Positions 1 to 12,224 are shown, numbered from the stretch's first letter. The stretch is DNA of 64,000 nucleotides from Sipunculus nudus (GCA_026874595.1 CM049313.1:52565659-52629658); one strand, 5' to 3'. Translations and numbers: made by a program. Notes: generated by a model not told the origin, from the sequence alone.

Positions 1-713
1 CATGTATATTTAATAAAAATAATAATGATAAATTCTTATTGAGCGTCTAACTACAAAATACGCTCAAGAATGCAATTTAAAATGAGAAATACAGAAAATG
101 TTATGAGATAAAACAAGTTAAACTAACTAGATTTAATTTATGCTAAAATAATGTAACTAAAAAAAGCTCATTGTCGCCATGGAGAAAAATAAAGTGCACA
201 CTTCATCACAATTTACCATACTCTTCCTTGAACAAAAATATCCTTAGTTTCCTCCTGAACGCTGAAGGCTCTCTGAGCAATCAGTGACGACTTTGATTTT
301 GGCACATGAAGGAGTTCTTGATTTGGAGATCTCAGGTAACGATTTGGCACGTATGCTGGATCAGGTCTTGTAAGTAAGCAGGGACGATTTGTTGCTTTGC
401 TTTGAATACTAGCATGGCAACTTTGAACTTTATACGCTGACTGACGTGGAGCTAGTGTAGATTTCGTAATACTGGTGTTATCTGGTCTTATTTATGATTG
501 CCACTCAAAATCTTTGCAGCACAGTTCTGGTAACATGCCCGGTATGTGAATAAGTTCCTTTAAGATAAGTAGATTACAGTGCGATTTGGGCCAAAGCCGA
601 GTTTATCTGCCGTAGCCGCCATAAATTCGTATAGCTAGGTAAGCCGAATCTTTGCTACCTTGTCTGACTAGAGTTAAAAAATGCATATCTTAAGATAATA
701 AACCCTTCAGTAC

Positions 714-715
<2 letters not shown>
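1..715. other. No gene recognised
   Basis: AT-rich sequence with no long reading frame, no recognised repeat and no convincing splice-bounded exon. Confidence 0.6.

Positions 716-773
<58 letters not shown>
716..773. repeat. (TA)n microsatellite
   Basis: Uninterrupted alternating TA dinucleotides. The tract lies directly beside the left end of an LTR copy. Confidence 0.97.
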
Positions 774-775
<2 letters not shown>

Positions 776-777
<2 letters not shown>

Positions 778-1366
778 TAACGGAACCTAACAGATCACGT
801 ATGCGTGATGAACATAAATTTTGTCAAGGAAAAAATAATCAGATTCTGTGACACTAGGCAGCGTGAAATTTCCCCGGAGAATAACAGTCCAATGTAAAGC
901 TCTTGTAACAATCCAGAAAGTAAACCGAAGACCAAATAAGATTCGTCACAAAATCCAGCAGAAAATCTGAAGAAAATCTATAATTGCCGCACTTATCTGA
1001 ATAGGTCCCACAAACTGACATACACACTTCTGTATCCGCTGGAATATTCTCTCACCTCTCTCTCGGCTCTAAAACACAGCGCCTATTTATAACCTTTCAC
1101 CTCAAGCCGAGAATTTTCCACTTTTCGAACAATCTAAAGAATCTATCACCATGCACACGCTCAAAGAGCATACAAGAACGGGAACGCCGTGTATCTAGCG
1201 TTCAACCGCGGATTAAACCGAGACTACAACATCCGGCCAGGCGAGGACGCTACAACACGAGCTACGCGTGGCACACAAACAAAATGACAACAACACATGG
1301 AACATCCGTGTGCACAAGCAAACAATCATCTGTAAGACCGCTACACACAATAAAGGGCACCTGTAA

Positions 1367-1368
<2 letters not shown>
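776..1368 (-). mobile_element. Solo LTR, minus orientation
   Basis: This 593-bp block is a diverged reverse-complement copy of the LTR of the retrotransposon at 23226-29690. Shared landmarks in order are the terminal CGGAACCTAA, the ATCACGTATGCGTGATGAAC block, CACTAGGCAGCGTGAAAT, the CTCTCGGCTCTAAAACACAG block and the end ACCTGTAAC. No internal coding region is attached, so it is a solo LTR left by LTR-LTR recombination. Both sides abut (TA)n tracts, so a target duplication cannot be recognised. Reading frames across it are incidental. Confidence 0.85.

Positions 1369-1442
<74 letters not shown>
1369..1442. repeat. (TA)n microsatellite
   Basis: About 37 AT dinucleotides directly at the right end of the solo LTR. 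Translation gives a meaningless Tyr-Ile repeat. Confidence 0.97.
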
Positions 1443-1445
<3 letters not shown>

Positions 1446-2801
1446 CTTTAAGAAAAAAAATCGCCGAACTGATAGAAAACCTGAAAGAGCACACTCTTAG
1501 CTTTAAAAACCACAAATATATACCGGTTATCGAAAAAGTCCAGAGGAATGTTCGGTTTCGGGCATTTGGCCTGTAAAATATGAAATGTGTTTACTTTTTA
1601 TATATTGTTGATGAATTCTGTCTTTATCAATGGTCGGCCCGAAAAGACCCTTCGAAACATTTTCAAATGCCATTTTTGTTACTCTTTCTTACAATCAAAT
1701 ATAAATATGAAAAGTGTATTCTTTCTTATCTTCTGTTCTGCTTTTCCCTCAGTCGTATGATGTGTCCATCTTTGAAACTCTCCCTCTTTACTATAAGAAC
1801 CATGTCTCTTCCATAGGTTCTCTCTAAATTGGTGTAAAATGGTAATATGGAGAAGCTTAGAAACGAAGTAAAATTCATAACTTGCGAATACCATCTTTAA
1901 TATGAGCATCACTTGTTTTATCTTGTTAAGTTGCCAGTGCAATTAAAAATATACAAATTAATTATTTTTTTTTTTGGCAGGACAATACTCTTTGAACGCG
2001 TTCCAGCAAATGATTCAGGCCCCACTGGTAATTGCAACAAAAATACATCCATCATTCAATGTGTTACCGATGATCACCTGTTTGCTTCAGCGTAAGCGAC
2101 ATTTCCCGCTGCATTCCTCACTTATGAGATACAGGAGCACTGTCTTTTGAAGCTTAAACACATCCATTTACGTCATTACCAACGATATCAGTTCACTGTC
2201 CGGATGCCCTAGTTCATCTTTATTCCTTAGAGAGGTAATTTATAAACAAATAAAAATGTCATATGTTTAACGAAGAAACCATCCCCAAATCTATCCTGGC
2301 ATAATTAGTGCATATGCCATAAGAAAGATGAAAATAATCAGCAAAAATTTAACAAACATATGAACGAATGTTTCTTTAGAAAATAGCTGAAGCTTTATTT
2401 TATTTTACTTTATCAATCCTATATCCATGGCCTGGTGTTGGCACTGTCTGTTGAATGAGAAAGAAGGTATTTATATACGATAAGAATAATACATGTCATT
2501 TTATGCCTTCTGGTTTTAGGTTTTTATTTACATCGAACTTGGATTATCCAAAGTCATAACCGGTCGGATAGACACTGTATCAAACTTTTGAGGTTCTATC
2601 AAGGTTAGACCTCTTTCTCTTTGAACTTGAACTGTAGACCTCTGCTGACGAATTATCCACTAGGTTACGCACTAATTCCTCAAAGGGGAAAGGCCCCAAC
2701 GTCCCGGGGTATCCTTGACTTCCGTTTTGAGCAAGTTTCAATACAGCATGTTAGAGGTGACTGGTTATCAGCCTATACCAGGCCTTCAGTTTAGTGGCCT
2801 C
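1443..2801. other. No gene recognised; one candidate exon inside
   Basis: AT-rich, without a recognised repeat. The only gene-like signal is the splice-bounded open segment at 1981-2091. Confidence 0.5.
1981..2091 (+). CDS. Candidate internal exon, product unknown
   Basis: A long pyrimidine tract ending in GGCAG at 1980 is followed by a 111-bp open segment and then GTAAGC at 2092, a good donor. In the open frame it would encode a hydrophilic segment with two cysteines (NCNKNTSIIQC) and an N-x-T site, compatible with an extracellular protein. No family is recognised and no partner exon is seen nearby, so this may be chance. Confidence 0.25.
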
Positions 2802-3300
2802 TACGCTCCCGAGGCAGCGGAAATCTTGCGCTTCTAAAGAAGCTACGGATTTTCACGCTGCCTGCTTTGACCGTTTATGATGCATTTAAACACCAGGTTG
2901 TGCACATGGGCCTGTCTGCTTAAGAAACTGCTGATGTGACTATCAGCCAACCAAATGCAAGTCAACAAACACTGGACAGGCATCACGCTCCGCCAAGAAA
3001 CCACGTGCGGGGCAATTCTCTCTGAGCCTTTGGCCTGTTCAAACGGTCGCCGGGGCGATGAGCTGTCACTCAAAATGAAATGCTCAACATTGGCTACGTG
3101 TATTCCTCGCTTGGCTGGTAAACCGTTTTGCTTCCAGCACAGGGTCTCATCTGATTGGACCAAAATACAGTGCTCCCCTCTGGTGTAGAGTTTAGGATAC
3201 AAGGTCATAACAAAGAGCGCTTATGATATAGGTAGTAGCCCTTTAGGTAAAGCGCTGTGTGAAGAGCGTAAGTTTAAAGTGCTGCTACCACGATTGAGGG
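2802..3300 (+). repeat. Dispersed repeat, copy A
   Basis: This segment reappears in reverse complement at 12985-13712. Shared blocks include CTCCCGAGGCAGCGGAAATC near its left end, the segment around GAGGGGAGCACTGTA, and the right end around GTGCTGCTACCACG. A hairpin lies at the left edge (GGCAGCG...CGCTGCC, about 2813-2862). Copy A is about 230 bp shorter than copy B through loss of an internal segment. No protein is recognised, so it is probably a non-autonomous mobile element of unknown class. Confidence 0.7.
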
Positions 3301-3339
3301 AGAGGAGGGGGCCGAAACATTTACCAAAGGGAATCGATG

Positions 3340-3342
<3 letters not shown>

Positions 3343-3392
<50 letters not shown>
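3343..3392. repeat. (TA)n microsatellite
   Basis: Pure TA alternation immediately left of an LTR copy. Confidence 0.97.
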
Positions 3393-3396
<4 letters not shown>

Positions 3397-4127
3397 TGTT
3401 ACGGAATCTAATATAAACAGATCCCGTATGCATGATAAACACAAATTTTGTAACGGAGATAAAAAAAATCAGATTCTGCAACACTAGGCAGCGTGAAATG
3501 TCTAGGGGAATGAATAAAGAAATCAGTAGTTTTTTGTTATCAAATAACCATAATTTATTCTTTAAACAACCCTAACATTACAATACACTTAATCAATACA
3601 ATTATACAGAAAACAGCGGTATAACAACAAATCAGTACAATCAAACAGAAAAATAATGTGCACAGTACCTGGATACCAACACCGTCACAACGATAAGTTC
3701 TTTAAATGTAAAATCTCGGAGAATGACGGTCCAGTGTAAAGCTCTTGTAACAATCCAGAAAGTAAACTGAAGTTCAAATGCATAAAATCCAGGAGAAAGT
3801 CTTAGAAAATTTATAATTGCCGCATTCATCGGATAAGGTCCTAAAAACTGACACACGCTTTTGCGTCTGCTGGAATCTGCTCTGCTATCTCTGCTTGGCT
3901 CCAAAACACAGCCCCTTTATATACCTTCACACCCCAAGCCGAAAATGTTCCACTTCTCGAACAGTCTTAAGGATCCTTCGTACAAAGTAAACACGTATTT
4001 CAGGAATTATCAAGAAGAACATAGCCGTGTGTATCCCCACACACCAGGGTCATCACGTGACCCACGACCAGGCCTGAAAGCCCGGGCTAGCATGACAACG
4101 AGAGTTCAACCATTACGGATTAAACAC
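3397..4127 (-). mobile_element. Truncated solo LTR, minus orientation
   Basis: Reverse-complement copy of the LTR family, starting TGTTACGGAATC directly after a (TA)n tract. It runs through the recognisable LTR landmarks as far as CGGATTAAACA. About the last 120 bp expected (the LTR 5' end) are missing, replaced by unrelated AT-rich DNA. The truncation removes the terminus, so no target duplication can be tested. Confidence 0.85.
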
Positions 4128-6007
4128 ATATATAATATTCATAGCACAATAATTCCACACAGAATAATTATGTGATATTCCATCTAGAAATGTCAGTTGT
4201 ACGGGAGGAAAAAAAACAATGGACCCATGGGTCACGGCGCTCAGCTGTACAATTTTAACAAATACAAAATGTTCTTATATCCAATGTTATTGTTTTTTTT
4301 ATATATAAGTATTTTAAAAGCTAAGAGGAAATTATCCTGGTTATTGGTGAAAATCAAGTATTGAATATATGGTTGCCCAACTAATACTTTGATATGACTG
4401 CCATGTTAAAAACCACCATAGGTTTTTTTGACAACTGTCTTATATATGAAATATTTACAGATAGAATGACAAGAGGACAGATAGGGCTGATTAGTTCGTT
4501 AATTTTTTCCTGAGGCAAAGTTCATATTAAAGTTTATATATAACCCTTTTTTCTGTATGTTAACTTTTGGCAGCAGAAGCAGGATTAATTTAATGAATAA
4601 AGTTAATCATATTAATTTTACAAATTTGATAAATTTGCAGTACACAAATAAAAATGCAAATATAAGTAAATTTTAGAATAATAAGCTACATCTTTATTTA
4701 TCCATAGTTGTCAAATAATGCATATTTTTACTAGTAATTTTAATTCATAAAATGTTTAAACTGAATTTAAAAGAAAATATTTTTTAAAAGATAAAATTAC
4801 TTACATGGCATAATCTAGATTAGACTTTGGGTCACTATTCTATAAAAGGGATGACATTGGAGTTTTTAGCCTAATATACATGCTTAATTTTGTAAGCTTA
4901 AATTAAAAAAAAGTCAGTATATTTGATTTTAAATTACCTTTTTAAATCAAGTATAAACCTTATTGGTTGGATGAGGGAAAAATACATCATTATGCTTATT
5001 ACTATCTCTGCTATGATTTAATACTGAATTTTACACATTTTGATAAAGAAAAAAAAACAGTTTTTATAAATCTTCTGAAGCAAGGAATTCCTCAAACATG
5101 CACATCTACACTTTTAAAACAATACATAGCAATTCAATGTATCATTGAAACCCCTTGTATAACATAGCAAATTCGAAAATGAAGCAAAAGTCTAGAAAAA
5201 AAATGAAAAATAAAATCAATATAATTATAACATTAATCTTGATTATGCATCCCCTCCAGGGAGGGGTGTGGTTGATGCGTAGCTCTGCTGAGCGAAGAGA
5301 ACTTAACAATTGCCTAGGTGAGGGCTCCGGCACTTACTGTACACCATCGTGCTATGTTGGCTTGATGTAAACAACACTTGACATGGTTTCTGAAAACTTG
5401 AATAAAAGCTACTTTTTTTAACGAGGTATATTATGTTCAGGGCCATTACCTTTAAAAAGTAAGTAATATTTACTTAATTTCTTCCATGTACATTGGAAAT
5501 ATATAAAAAATTATCTATTTCAAATGTAAACTAAACCATGCACGTCTGTGGTTTGGATAAAAGGCACTCTTCAAATGTTGCAACATGCAGGCTTTTCCTT
5601 TTTTCCTCTAAGAAAGTGGCAGTGACCAAGTTATTTTGTTTGTAATGATACCTTAGGGACATCTAACTGTAGCAGACTTTTGGATTCGTAGGTCCAACAA
5701 TTTTAAAACGTACCATGTTAATGGACGGCCAGCCGGACGAACAACGGACAAAGAGCCATGATCGCTATAGCTCTGATGACCTTTAGTCTATCATATTTGT
5801 AGGATCGAACCGAATGAAATATATGAATAAGTCCAAAATGTGCGGATACCCGTGACAAGAATTTCAGGATTGTGTTTTAGAAAATGTAATCATTATTAGA
5901 CTGAATGAAATTCCGTGATTGCGGGGAATACTGGATAACACAGGGAGGGGGATTGGGGGGGGGGGGGGAGGGCACGGTCCACTGCGCCCCCAACAGTCTA
6001 TCCCCCT
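4128..6007. other. AT-rich, no gene recognised
   Basis: AT-rich sequence with a small candidate reading frame at 5155-5370 and a G tract near 5955-5968. Nothing else is recognised. Confidence 0.5.
5155..5370 (+). CDS. Possible small secreted-peptide frame (weak)
   Basis: The 71-codon frame has a second ATG at 5179 (MKQKSRKKMKN), then a basic stretch and a hydrophobic run (IIITLILIMHPLQG) resembling a signal peptide, then a tail with three cysteines. An AATAAA follows the stop at 5401-5406. No family is recognised. CCTCCAG and CTAGGTGAGG could instead be splice sites bounding a 58-bp exon near 5261-5316. Either reading may be chance in AT-rich DNA. Confidence 0.15.
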   Translation: MYNIANSKMKQKSRKKMKNKINIIITLILIMHPLQGGVWLMRSSAERRELNNCLGEGSGTYCTPSCYVGLM

Positions 6008-6830
6008 TGTTACAGGTGTCTCTTATATTGTGGTACATGTGTCTGCAGGCATTCAGTTTCGTGTCAAGCGCAAACCCTGTGCGCTGCTATAAATAACCGC
6101 ACCTGCTGAACTCTCGCGGAGTGTAGAAACACAGCGCTCATACTAATCTGGAACTTTCTGGGCTGGTTGCGCGTCTTGTAATGTTCTTTGTGTATTGTTG
6201 GGTTCTTTGGGATTGTTCGTGAAATATAAGTTTCTAGAATTTTAAGGATGAAAAGTTATAAATAGGGGCTGTGTTTAGAGTCGAGGAGAGAGAGAAATAT
6301 TCCAGCGGACACGGAAGAGTGTGAGTCAGTTTTGGACCTATCCGATAATTGCAGCAGTGTCAGGGGTTCTACGAACTCTATGCAGATTTAGTGTGGCGTG
6401 TCTCCAGTTTGCTTTCGGGATTATTACAAGTACTTCACTTTTGGATTACAACAGATTGATTTAGTGATTGAATTGGACTATAATTCTCCGAGGAGATTTA
6501 TGTGAACTGTTCATCTGGATTATACGTTTTAAAGGACTTGTTGTTGCTGTGACAGTGCTGGTATCTAGGTACTGTACACTTTATTTATTATACTGTGTAA
6601 TTGTATTTATTTACTGTTATACTGTTGTTATACCGGGTAATTGTATTGATTTAGTTTATTGTAATATTAGGGTTGTTATAAGAATTTATTATATGTTAAC
6701 AAAAAATCAAAGACTTTTTTCCCCTAGACATTTCGCGCTGCCTAGCGTTGCAGAATCTAATTTTTTTTTATCTCCATACCAAAATTTATGCTCGTTACGA
6801 CTACGTGATCTGTTGTTGTTGGGTTCAACA
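6008..6830 (+). mobile_element. Solo LTR with 4-bp target duplication
   Basis: A plus-strand copy of the LTR family begins TGTTACAGGTGTC and ends GGGTTCAACA. The 4 bases before it (6004-6007) and after it (6831-6834) are both CCCT, a clean target-site duplication that fixes both ends. Inside are a TATA-like AAGTTATAAATAGG, GA-rich sequence and the CATTTCGCGCTGCCTAG block. No internal region remains. Confidence 0.92.
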
Positions 6831-6878
6831 CCCTGTTTGTTTTTAAGTGTTCTATAAGGCCAAAATAAACAAAAATAT

Positions 6879-7170
6879 GGCTCTTAGGCACTTTGTTTTA
6901 ATCAATGCGGGCGGGTGGTTTTTTTTTTATTTTTAATTTTTGATTGATTTCGATAAAAATGTCAAATGATAAGAGAAAACCATGATAATAACAGATTTAT
7001 AATGCAAAACAATTTAAAGCACTACATAACAAAGGAAATTGTATGATTTTATCTTTTCGAAAGAAAGGTCCGAGCGGCTGCAGCTCAAAATGGGTAAGTT
7101 TCAATTGAAAATCAAAATCTAAATTTTTGATGCGGGGGTTTAAAATTGATGCGGGCGGTGCCTGAGAACC
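6879..7170 (+). mobile_element. MITE, GGTTCTCAGG family
   Basis: Ends are GGCTCTTAGGCAC and GCCTGAGAACC, an imperfect terminal inverted repeat. The whole 292 bp matches the element at 39521-39749 in reverse orientation, including TTTCGATAAAAAT, the GTCCGAGC block and TTTTGATGCGGGG. No coding capacity and no clear target duplication, so the superfamily is unassigned. Confidence 0.7.
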
Positions 7171-10131
7171 ACAATTTTTATTTTGTTTGGCCTAGGTTAA
7201 CCTCCAATTTTTACCATATCGGAGGTTCTTTAGAAAAAATCCCAGAAATCTTGCGCCACTTTCCTAACCCTGTCAAAGTTTTATCATAGTAAGAAGAAAA
7301 GACTTTTATATAAAAAAAAAAAAAACTTTTGTATTTCTTCCAGACTGTTTCTAAAATCTGTCGTTAAAAGTTACATCTAGAAAAAATTAAGACTTTTCCG
7401 GGGCAAACATTGCGAAATAAATTCAGTTTAATTCTATGAAATACATTCTACGAATGACACTTTTGATTATTCCAAAGGACAGACTGATGGCAGATACCTT
7501 ATGTGTACAAAATGATTAAAATACATGGCTGGAAAAGAACAAATGAATGGAAGTCCTAAATCTTAGCTCGAATTTAGTTGCATGGGGTGGGGGCAGGAAA
7601 TGAAATACTTAGCTATTGAAGTTGTACTTTTTTACTAGAATTTGAGAATTCAAGGGTGACACACTAATTTGTCTAGATGTATATGTCCTAATTTTTTAGG
7701 GCAAAAATTACACGTATAAAGTTTGCTTCTTTTAAGCCAATTCCATCCGGTACAGACCTAAGAATACTGTAGACTTAAATATACGCGCACCACGTACATT
7801 GCGGATTAACATCTGAAGAACTAATTTGAAAAACTATCTAGGTGTCTGGGTTAAAAAAAACTATAGGTGTCTTGGTTACTTGAAGAAACCCGGTGTTTTA
7901 ACAAGAATCCTCCGATTTTTTTTATTATTGAGGATTATGCGCAGGAAAGCTGCGCAGAAGTACTAATATTCGTGACTGCCATTGTGACCGACAAACCAAC
8001 TGGTGCCATAATCAGTTCCATGAAAGCGTACTGTGTAAGTCAACAAACGGAAGCGACGTCCTGTCTCTGCGACAGGTGTGCTGTCTGACCTCAGCCTGGG
8101 CTCAAAAAGAGACGTGGATATCTGTAACCCAAAACATGTTATTTATTTATAGAAAATTTGGAACAAACGGATAACATAAAAGCTACAGCATAAAATGTAA
8201 ACCAGCTTCAAAGCAGTCAACGAGAAGAACGTTAATCTAACGGGCTATGCCTTAAATAGACCACAGGGGAAGTTACAGGCGTGCAGAGTAATAGTATTAT
8301 GCCTGGTTCTTTTACAGTTAATTTTAATATGATTTAGAGCGAGGGAGGGGGGGGGGGGGGGCAAAGAAAAGTAGAATGGAAAAATAAATGATTGGATTTT
8401 CATTCCTATGAATTTTTTATTAATCATTTTGTTCGTTTCTTACTCCTTGCTTTTATTAAAAAAAGTTTCATCTGAATTTATTTACACATTTATAATTTTT
8501 CTCTTAAGGACTTCAATTGAAGAAAAAATTACTGGAACATACAAAACTGGCTGATGACAGAATCCACAGGAATATTTTGAAAATAAAAAAAAAATAGTAA
8601 GGCTATAACTGGTTCTCTTGATGAGGATAGCCAGGCTGAGATGTTCCTTCATTGTAGGACGTGAAACAAATTTGTACATTTCAGGTTTTACCGGCCATAC
8701 CCTGAATTGCTAATAACAGACTTTAGATTGCTTGTTTACTTACGGGTAGCAACCACACCAAACAAGTATGACCATGGTATAAGGTGTCAGCGTCATCCGG
8801 TTGTTAAAGCAGGATTTGAACTTCAAGGTCAAAGTTCAAGCTCAAAAGTCAAATGTGGTCAAATTTTAAATTCGACTATATTTTTAAAAAAACCTTTAGT
8901 GCTGACCATTAAAATGAGGTTCTTTCAAGAAAAAAACGATTTTACTCCTGGAATAATTGGTAAATAAGAAGGATTTGGGGTACATAGATGCAAATTACTG
9001 CTATATTGATGGGTTTTCGTGAAACATATGAATGCATAATATCGTCATTTAGTTTAAGATAACATTCATTATGTTAAATATGTTGGCACAAATGAGTTTA
9101 TGAACGCTTCCGCGGCGTACGATTTTGTATCCTTTACTCTTTGTTGCATATTTAGGTTTCATTCAAGATCAGCAGGTCATGGTTAGATAAATCATAAAGA
9201 AAATTCCAACTGCCCTCCAGTATCCGACATTTGTTTAAAAAATCATTAGCCAAGAGAAGCAGCAGAGATATGACAGATAAAATATAAAACATTTAGACCC
9301 CCCCCCCCCAAAAAAAAAGAAATAAATAAAATGTAAAATAACTGAGATAACTTGTATATATGAACAATATTTTGATTTTCAAAGTCAAAATTCCAGGTCA
9401 AAGGTTAAATGGGGAATATTATTAATTTTTTTTTTTCAAATTCACCCAAATACTGAAAAGCAGTTATATATGACAATTCATACCATAAACTAACCACTGC
9501 AGTCAACTTAACCCGATTTTTGCTCTCGTTTATCAAGTAGGATACATTCTAAAATAACAGGAAACGGTTAGTCATGGCAACTTTGGTAAGTATTATTGAA
9601 AGAGAGATTTGGCCCAATCAAATTTTCGTCGACATGTCATATGATTTTGAGGGGCGGATTGCGGCATCTGGTGGGCGTTTTTTTTTTAGTTTTTTTTTTT
9701 TTTGTACTTTCATCATCTACCATTTACATCTCACGCTATATAGGGTATGCGGAATAAAATGCGCAAAAAAAAAAAAAAAAAATATTTCTCAGTGGAGAAT
9801 TTGATCCGCTTACCACGGATCTCTTGTACCAGAGAGTAGCCGTGAATTAACGTCTCTGTGTTCATTTATGTTGGATTGGTAAGCTTAACTTGAGTAGTCA
9901 TACAAGCCATACAGGGGATTTTCTACAACGGTCATCCATCCTGTTGCATCGCTATCCTGGTAAACAGCCAATGATCTTAACATTAGGCTACGAATAATGA
10001 AGTAACACAAAAGAATACAATGAACTCACAAGCCAAACTGAAAACCCGTCTCCTTTTTCACGGGTCATTTCCTGTTACCCGTACAAGTTGGCTGCCGTCC
10101 ATTAAGCCGTGCGAGATATGTTTGTATTCAT
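7171..10131. other. No gene recognised
   Basis: AT-rich sequence with A/T and G/C homopolymers (G tract 8347-8361, C tract near 9298-9309). Several scattered AAGGTCAAAG-like words occur around 8820-8870 and 9390-9410. No supported gene. Confidence 0.55.
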
Positions 10132-10287
10132 TGTTACGGGGTGACATAAAAGCGGACCGAACTGTCTCGCTAGTGAAGCTTGCTTTTCTAGCGGAACGGA
10201 TGGTACGCCGGACTTGTGCGCCACCGACCTGGGTACGACTCCGGGATCGGCCCAGGATTTTCCCCTCATTTATTTGTATTCATAACA
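10132..10287 (+). repeat. TRIM left LTR
   Basis: 156-bp LTR with TGTTAC and ATAACA ends. It contains an A-box-like and a B-box-like element. The matching right LTR lacks about 26 bp covering the B box. Confidence 0.85.
10188..10243 (+). promoter_or_regulatory. tRNA-like segment with pol III A and B boxes
   Basis: TAGCGGAACGG resembles the tRNA A box and GGTACGACTCC, about 31 bases later, resembles the B box GGTTCGANTCC. The right LTR has a better A box, TGGCGAAGCGG, followed by TTGGTTCGCCGGACT, typical of a tRNA D arm and anticodon stem. A tRNA-derived internal promoter is inferred. The anticodon stem does not pair well, so it is not called as a tRNA gene. Confidence 0.6.
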
Positions 10288-10289
10288 AT

Positions 10290-10307
10290 TGAAGGCTCGT
10301 CCGACGT
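10290..10307 (+). other. TRIM primer-binding-site-like motif
   Basis: TGAAGGCTCGTCCGACGT follows the left LTR by two bases. Its core GGCTCGTCCG equals that of the tRNA-Pro-type primer site (13 of 18 positions overall). Confidence 0.6.
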
Positions 10308-10395
10308 GACGATAAAACTTTGTGGCCCTGGGAATAAGCTCACCAAAGTGGGACTTCTGGGGAAAATTAGTCTTGTTGTGATAGCAGAACGCTCT

Positions 10396-10407
10396 TAAGA
10401 GGGAGTG
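10396..10407 (+). other. TRIM polypurine tract
   Basis: Purine-rich AAGAGGGAGTG lies directly before the TGTTAC start of the right LTR, where plus-strand priming is expected. Confidence 0.6.
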
Positions 10408-10537
10408 TGTTACGGGATGCACATAAAAGCTGACCAAACTGTGTCACTAGTAAAGCTTGCTTTGCTGGCGAAGCGGTTGGTTCGCCGGACTGGGTTCGGC
10501 CCAGGATTTTTCCCGTCATTTATTTGTCTTCGTAACA
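10408..10537 (+). repeat. TRIM right LTR
   Basis: 130-bp LTR, a direct repeat of the left one, ending CGTAACA next to the TCAT duplication. An internal deletion removes the B-box region. Confidence 0.85.
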
Positions 10538-12224
10538 TCATGAGGTCAGTAATCCGACACCCAGTGAGATTAACCAATATACTGAGTTAAAACGGAACTT
10601 TTCTCGCATATTGTAGATGTTATAAAAGTATGCTAAAAAGCTAACGAGTGATTTTGTTTATGTCAAGTAACAACGTACCTGAATGCCATTGGGCGTTGTA
10701 AAAAATGGCGAAAATATTTACTTACAGCACCGTCTTCGATGCAAGACGTTAAGACAATCTGACGCTAGTAAGCTGATCGCAGACTCTCTAATATCAGAGT
10801 GTCGTGCAGGGCCTGCCATGATCGACAGCGCGATCTAACAGGTTCTGACGTCACTGGTCCCATGACGTGGTGTTTTACTGCCCTCCTTGTAAATGCCTTA
10901 TGCAAATTCAGTGCGTAGTCCGCACGCCGCTATAATGCGCACCAAACAATAAATAGCTTAAAGTGACTCTTGGTCATATTTTCCTTTTCACTGATGCACC
11001 ATTTTGTTTTTAGGGGGGGGGGGTCCCCATGCATTTTACATGTAGTGTCAAGTCTGTATTATCAGACTATGTATTCAATCTAGATTCGTGAAATATTTTT
11101 AAACTTCAAAGAGCTTATTTTGAGATGAGGAAATTCCCTTGTTGTAAATAAGATAAAATACACATCATTTTAGATGTGCCTCTTTGCGACCCCTGGACCG
11201 CTCATGTTATCTCTATTGTTTAAAGTATTGTTTAAAGATATTAATAAATCCATTCACGAATGACTGACAAAACATACAACCGAGATAACACAAGCTACTG
11301 AAGCTTCGGCAGAAATATCTGGAAGAATGAACAATCCAAGCAGGTCGCTATACCTGGTCGGCAGACATGTCAGAGCGGGCTTAATGGTACTAGAATATAT
11401 AGCACAGTACACAGCCCACATGTTCAGGCATCACAGGAACAAATGTCACACTAACCTGTAAATTCCAAATAAAATGCACGAATTCTTACCAGTTAGAGTC
11501 AGTAACATAATTATGCGAAATTGCAATAAAACATGAATAGATGATATACGCTCTTGTTGGTTAACAAAGTGTTTTTTAATTGTGTCCCTACAGAACTTTT
11601 TTATATATAAAATGTTAAACTTGCAAAAGGGCTGCTTATTTTTCTTCGGAAAGTCCCTAACTCATTATTGGTACCCGTTTCAGAAAAAAAGCTTAGATGT
11701 TAGTTCTTTTGAAATAGCAAGAGGAAGCGCACAAAGGCAAATATCCTTGTTGCATCTTCCAAAGGTGTGATTTCAGAATGATAACATTGTCATGATCGTA
11801 ACCCAGATACGCCCAACGGGTCTGAGACATAGTTGGAGCCAATGATAATATATTGTTAGTTCTGAGTTGGGGACTATATCAAAGGAAGCTTCGAGTTCTC
11901 GAAGTTCATACCCGAAGTATTCTATGTGCCTGGAAAATAGAATAAATTGGATAGAACTGAAGAAAATATCATTTTTAACCGACGAAAACTGTCAATGAGT
12001 CACATTTAGGCATCGTTTTTTCTTTACCCGCTGATTCAATGAAAAAGAAAGTTCCCAACGGAATCTCTTCAATGAGTGTGTGAACCAAATTAACTCCCAA
12101 TTTATCAGTCACTCAACTTACATGCTCGGGTATCGTTGAATATCAAAGGTTAATTGGTTAAGGTTATCTAGTTAAAGTGATCGTTAAAACATGGTATCAA
12201 TAACATTTACCTTTGTTATAGAGC

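Larger units (their letters stand above)
10132..10537 (+). mobile_element. Complete TRIM (miniature LTR retrotransposon)
   Basis: Two direct repeats of 156 bp (10132-10287) and 130 bp (10408-10537) start TGTTACGGG and end ATAACA or GTAACA. They enclose only 120 bp with no coding capacity. A primer-site-like motif follows the left repeat by two bases and a purine-rich tract precedes the right repeat. The flanks carry a 4-bp duplication, TCAT, at 10128-10131 and 10538-10541. This is the structure of a terminal-repeat retrotransposon in miniature, a non-autonomous class mobilised in trans. A family called biv-TRIM has been reported in bivalves; I cannot tell from sequence alone whether this is that family. 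Confidence 0.88.

Noticed and set aside
1213-1515. Reading frames with Tyr-Ile repeats here and at other TA runs
   Set aside because: They translate (TA)n microsatellites, which are open in these frames by composition.
8820-9410. Nuclear-receptor binding sites (AGGTCAAAG words)
   Set aside because: The words are scattered and imprecise in low-complexity DNA with no gene nearby.
10188-10243. Functional tRNA gene
   Set aside because: A and B boxes are present but the anticodon stem does not pair properly, and the segment is part of a TRIM LTR.
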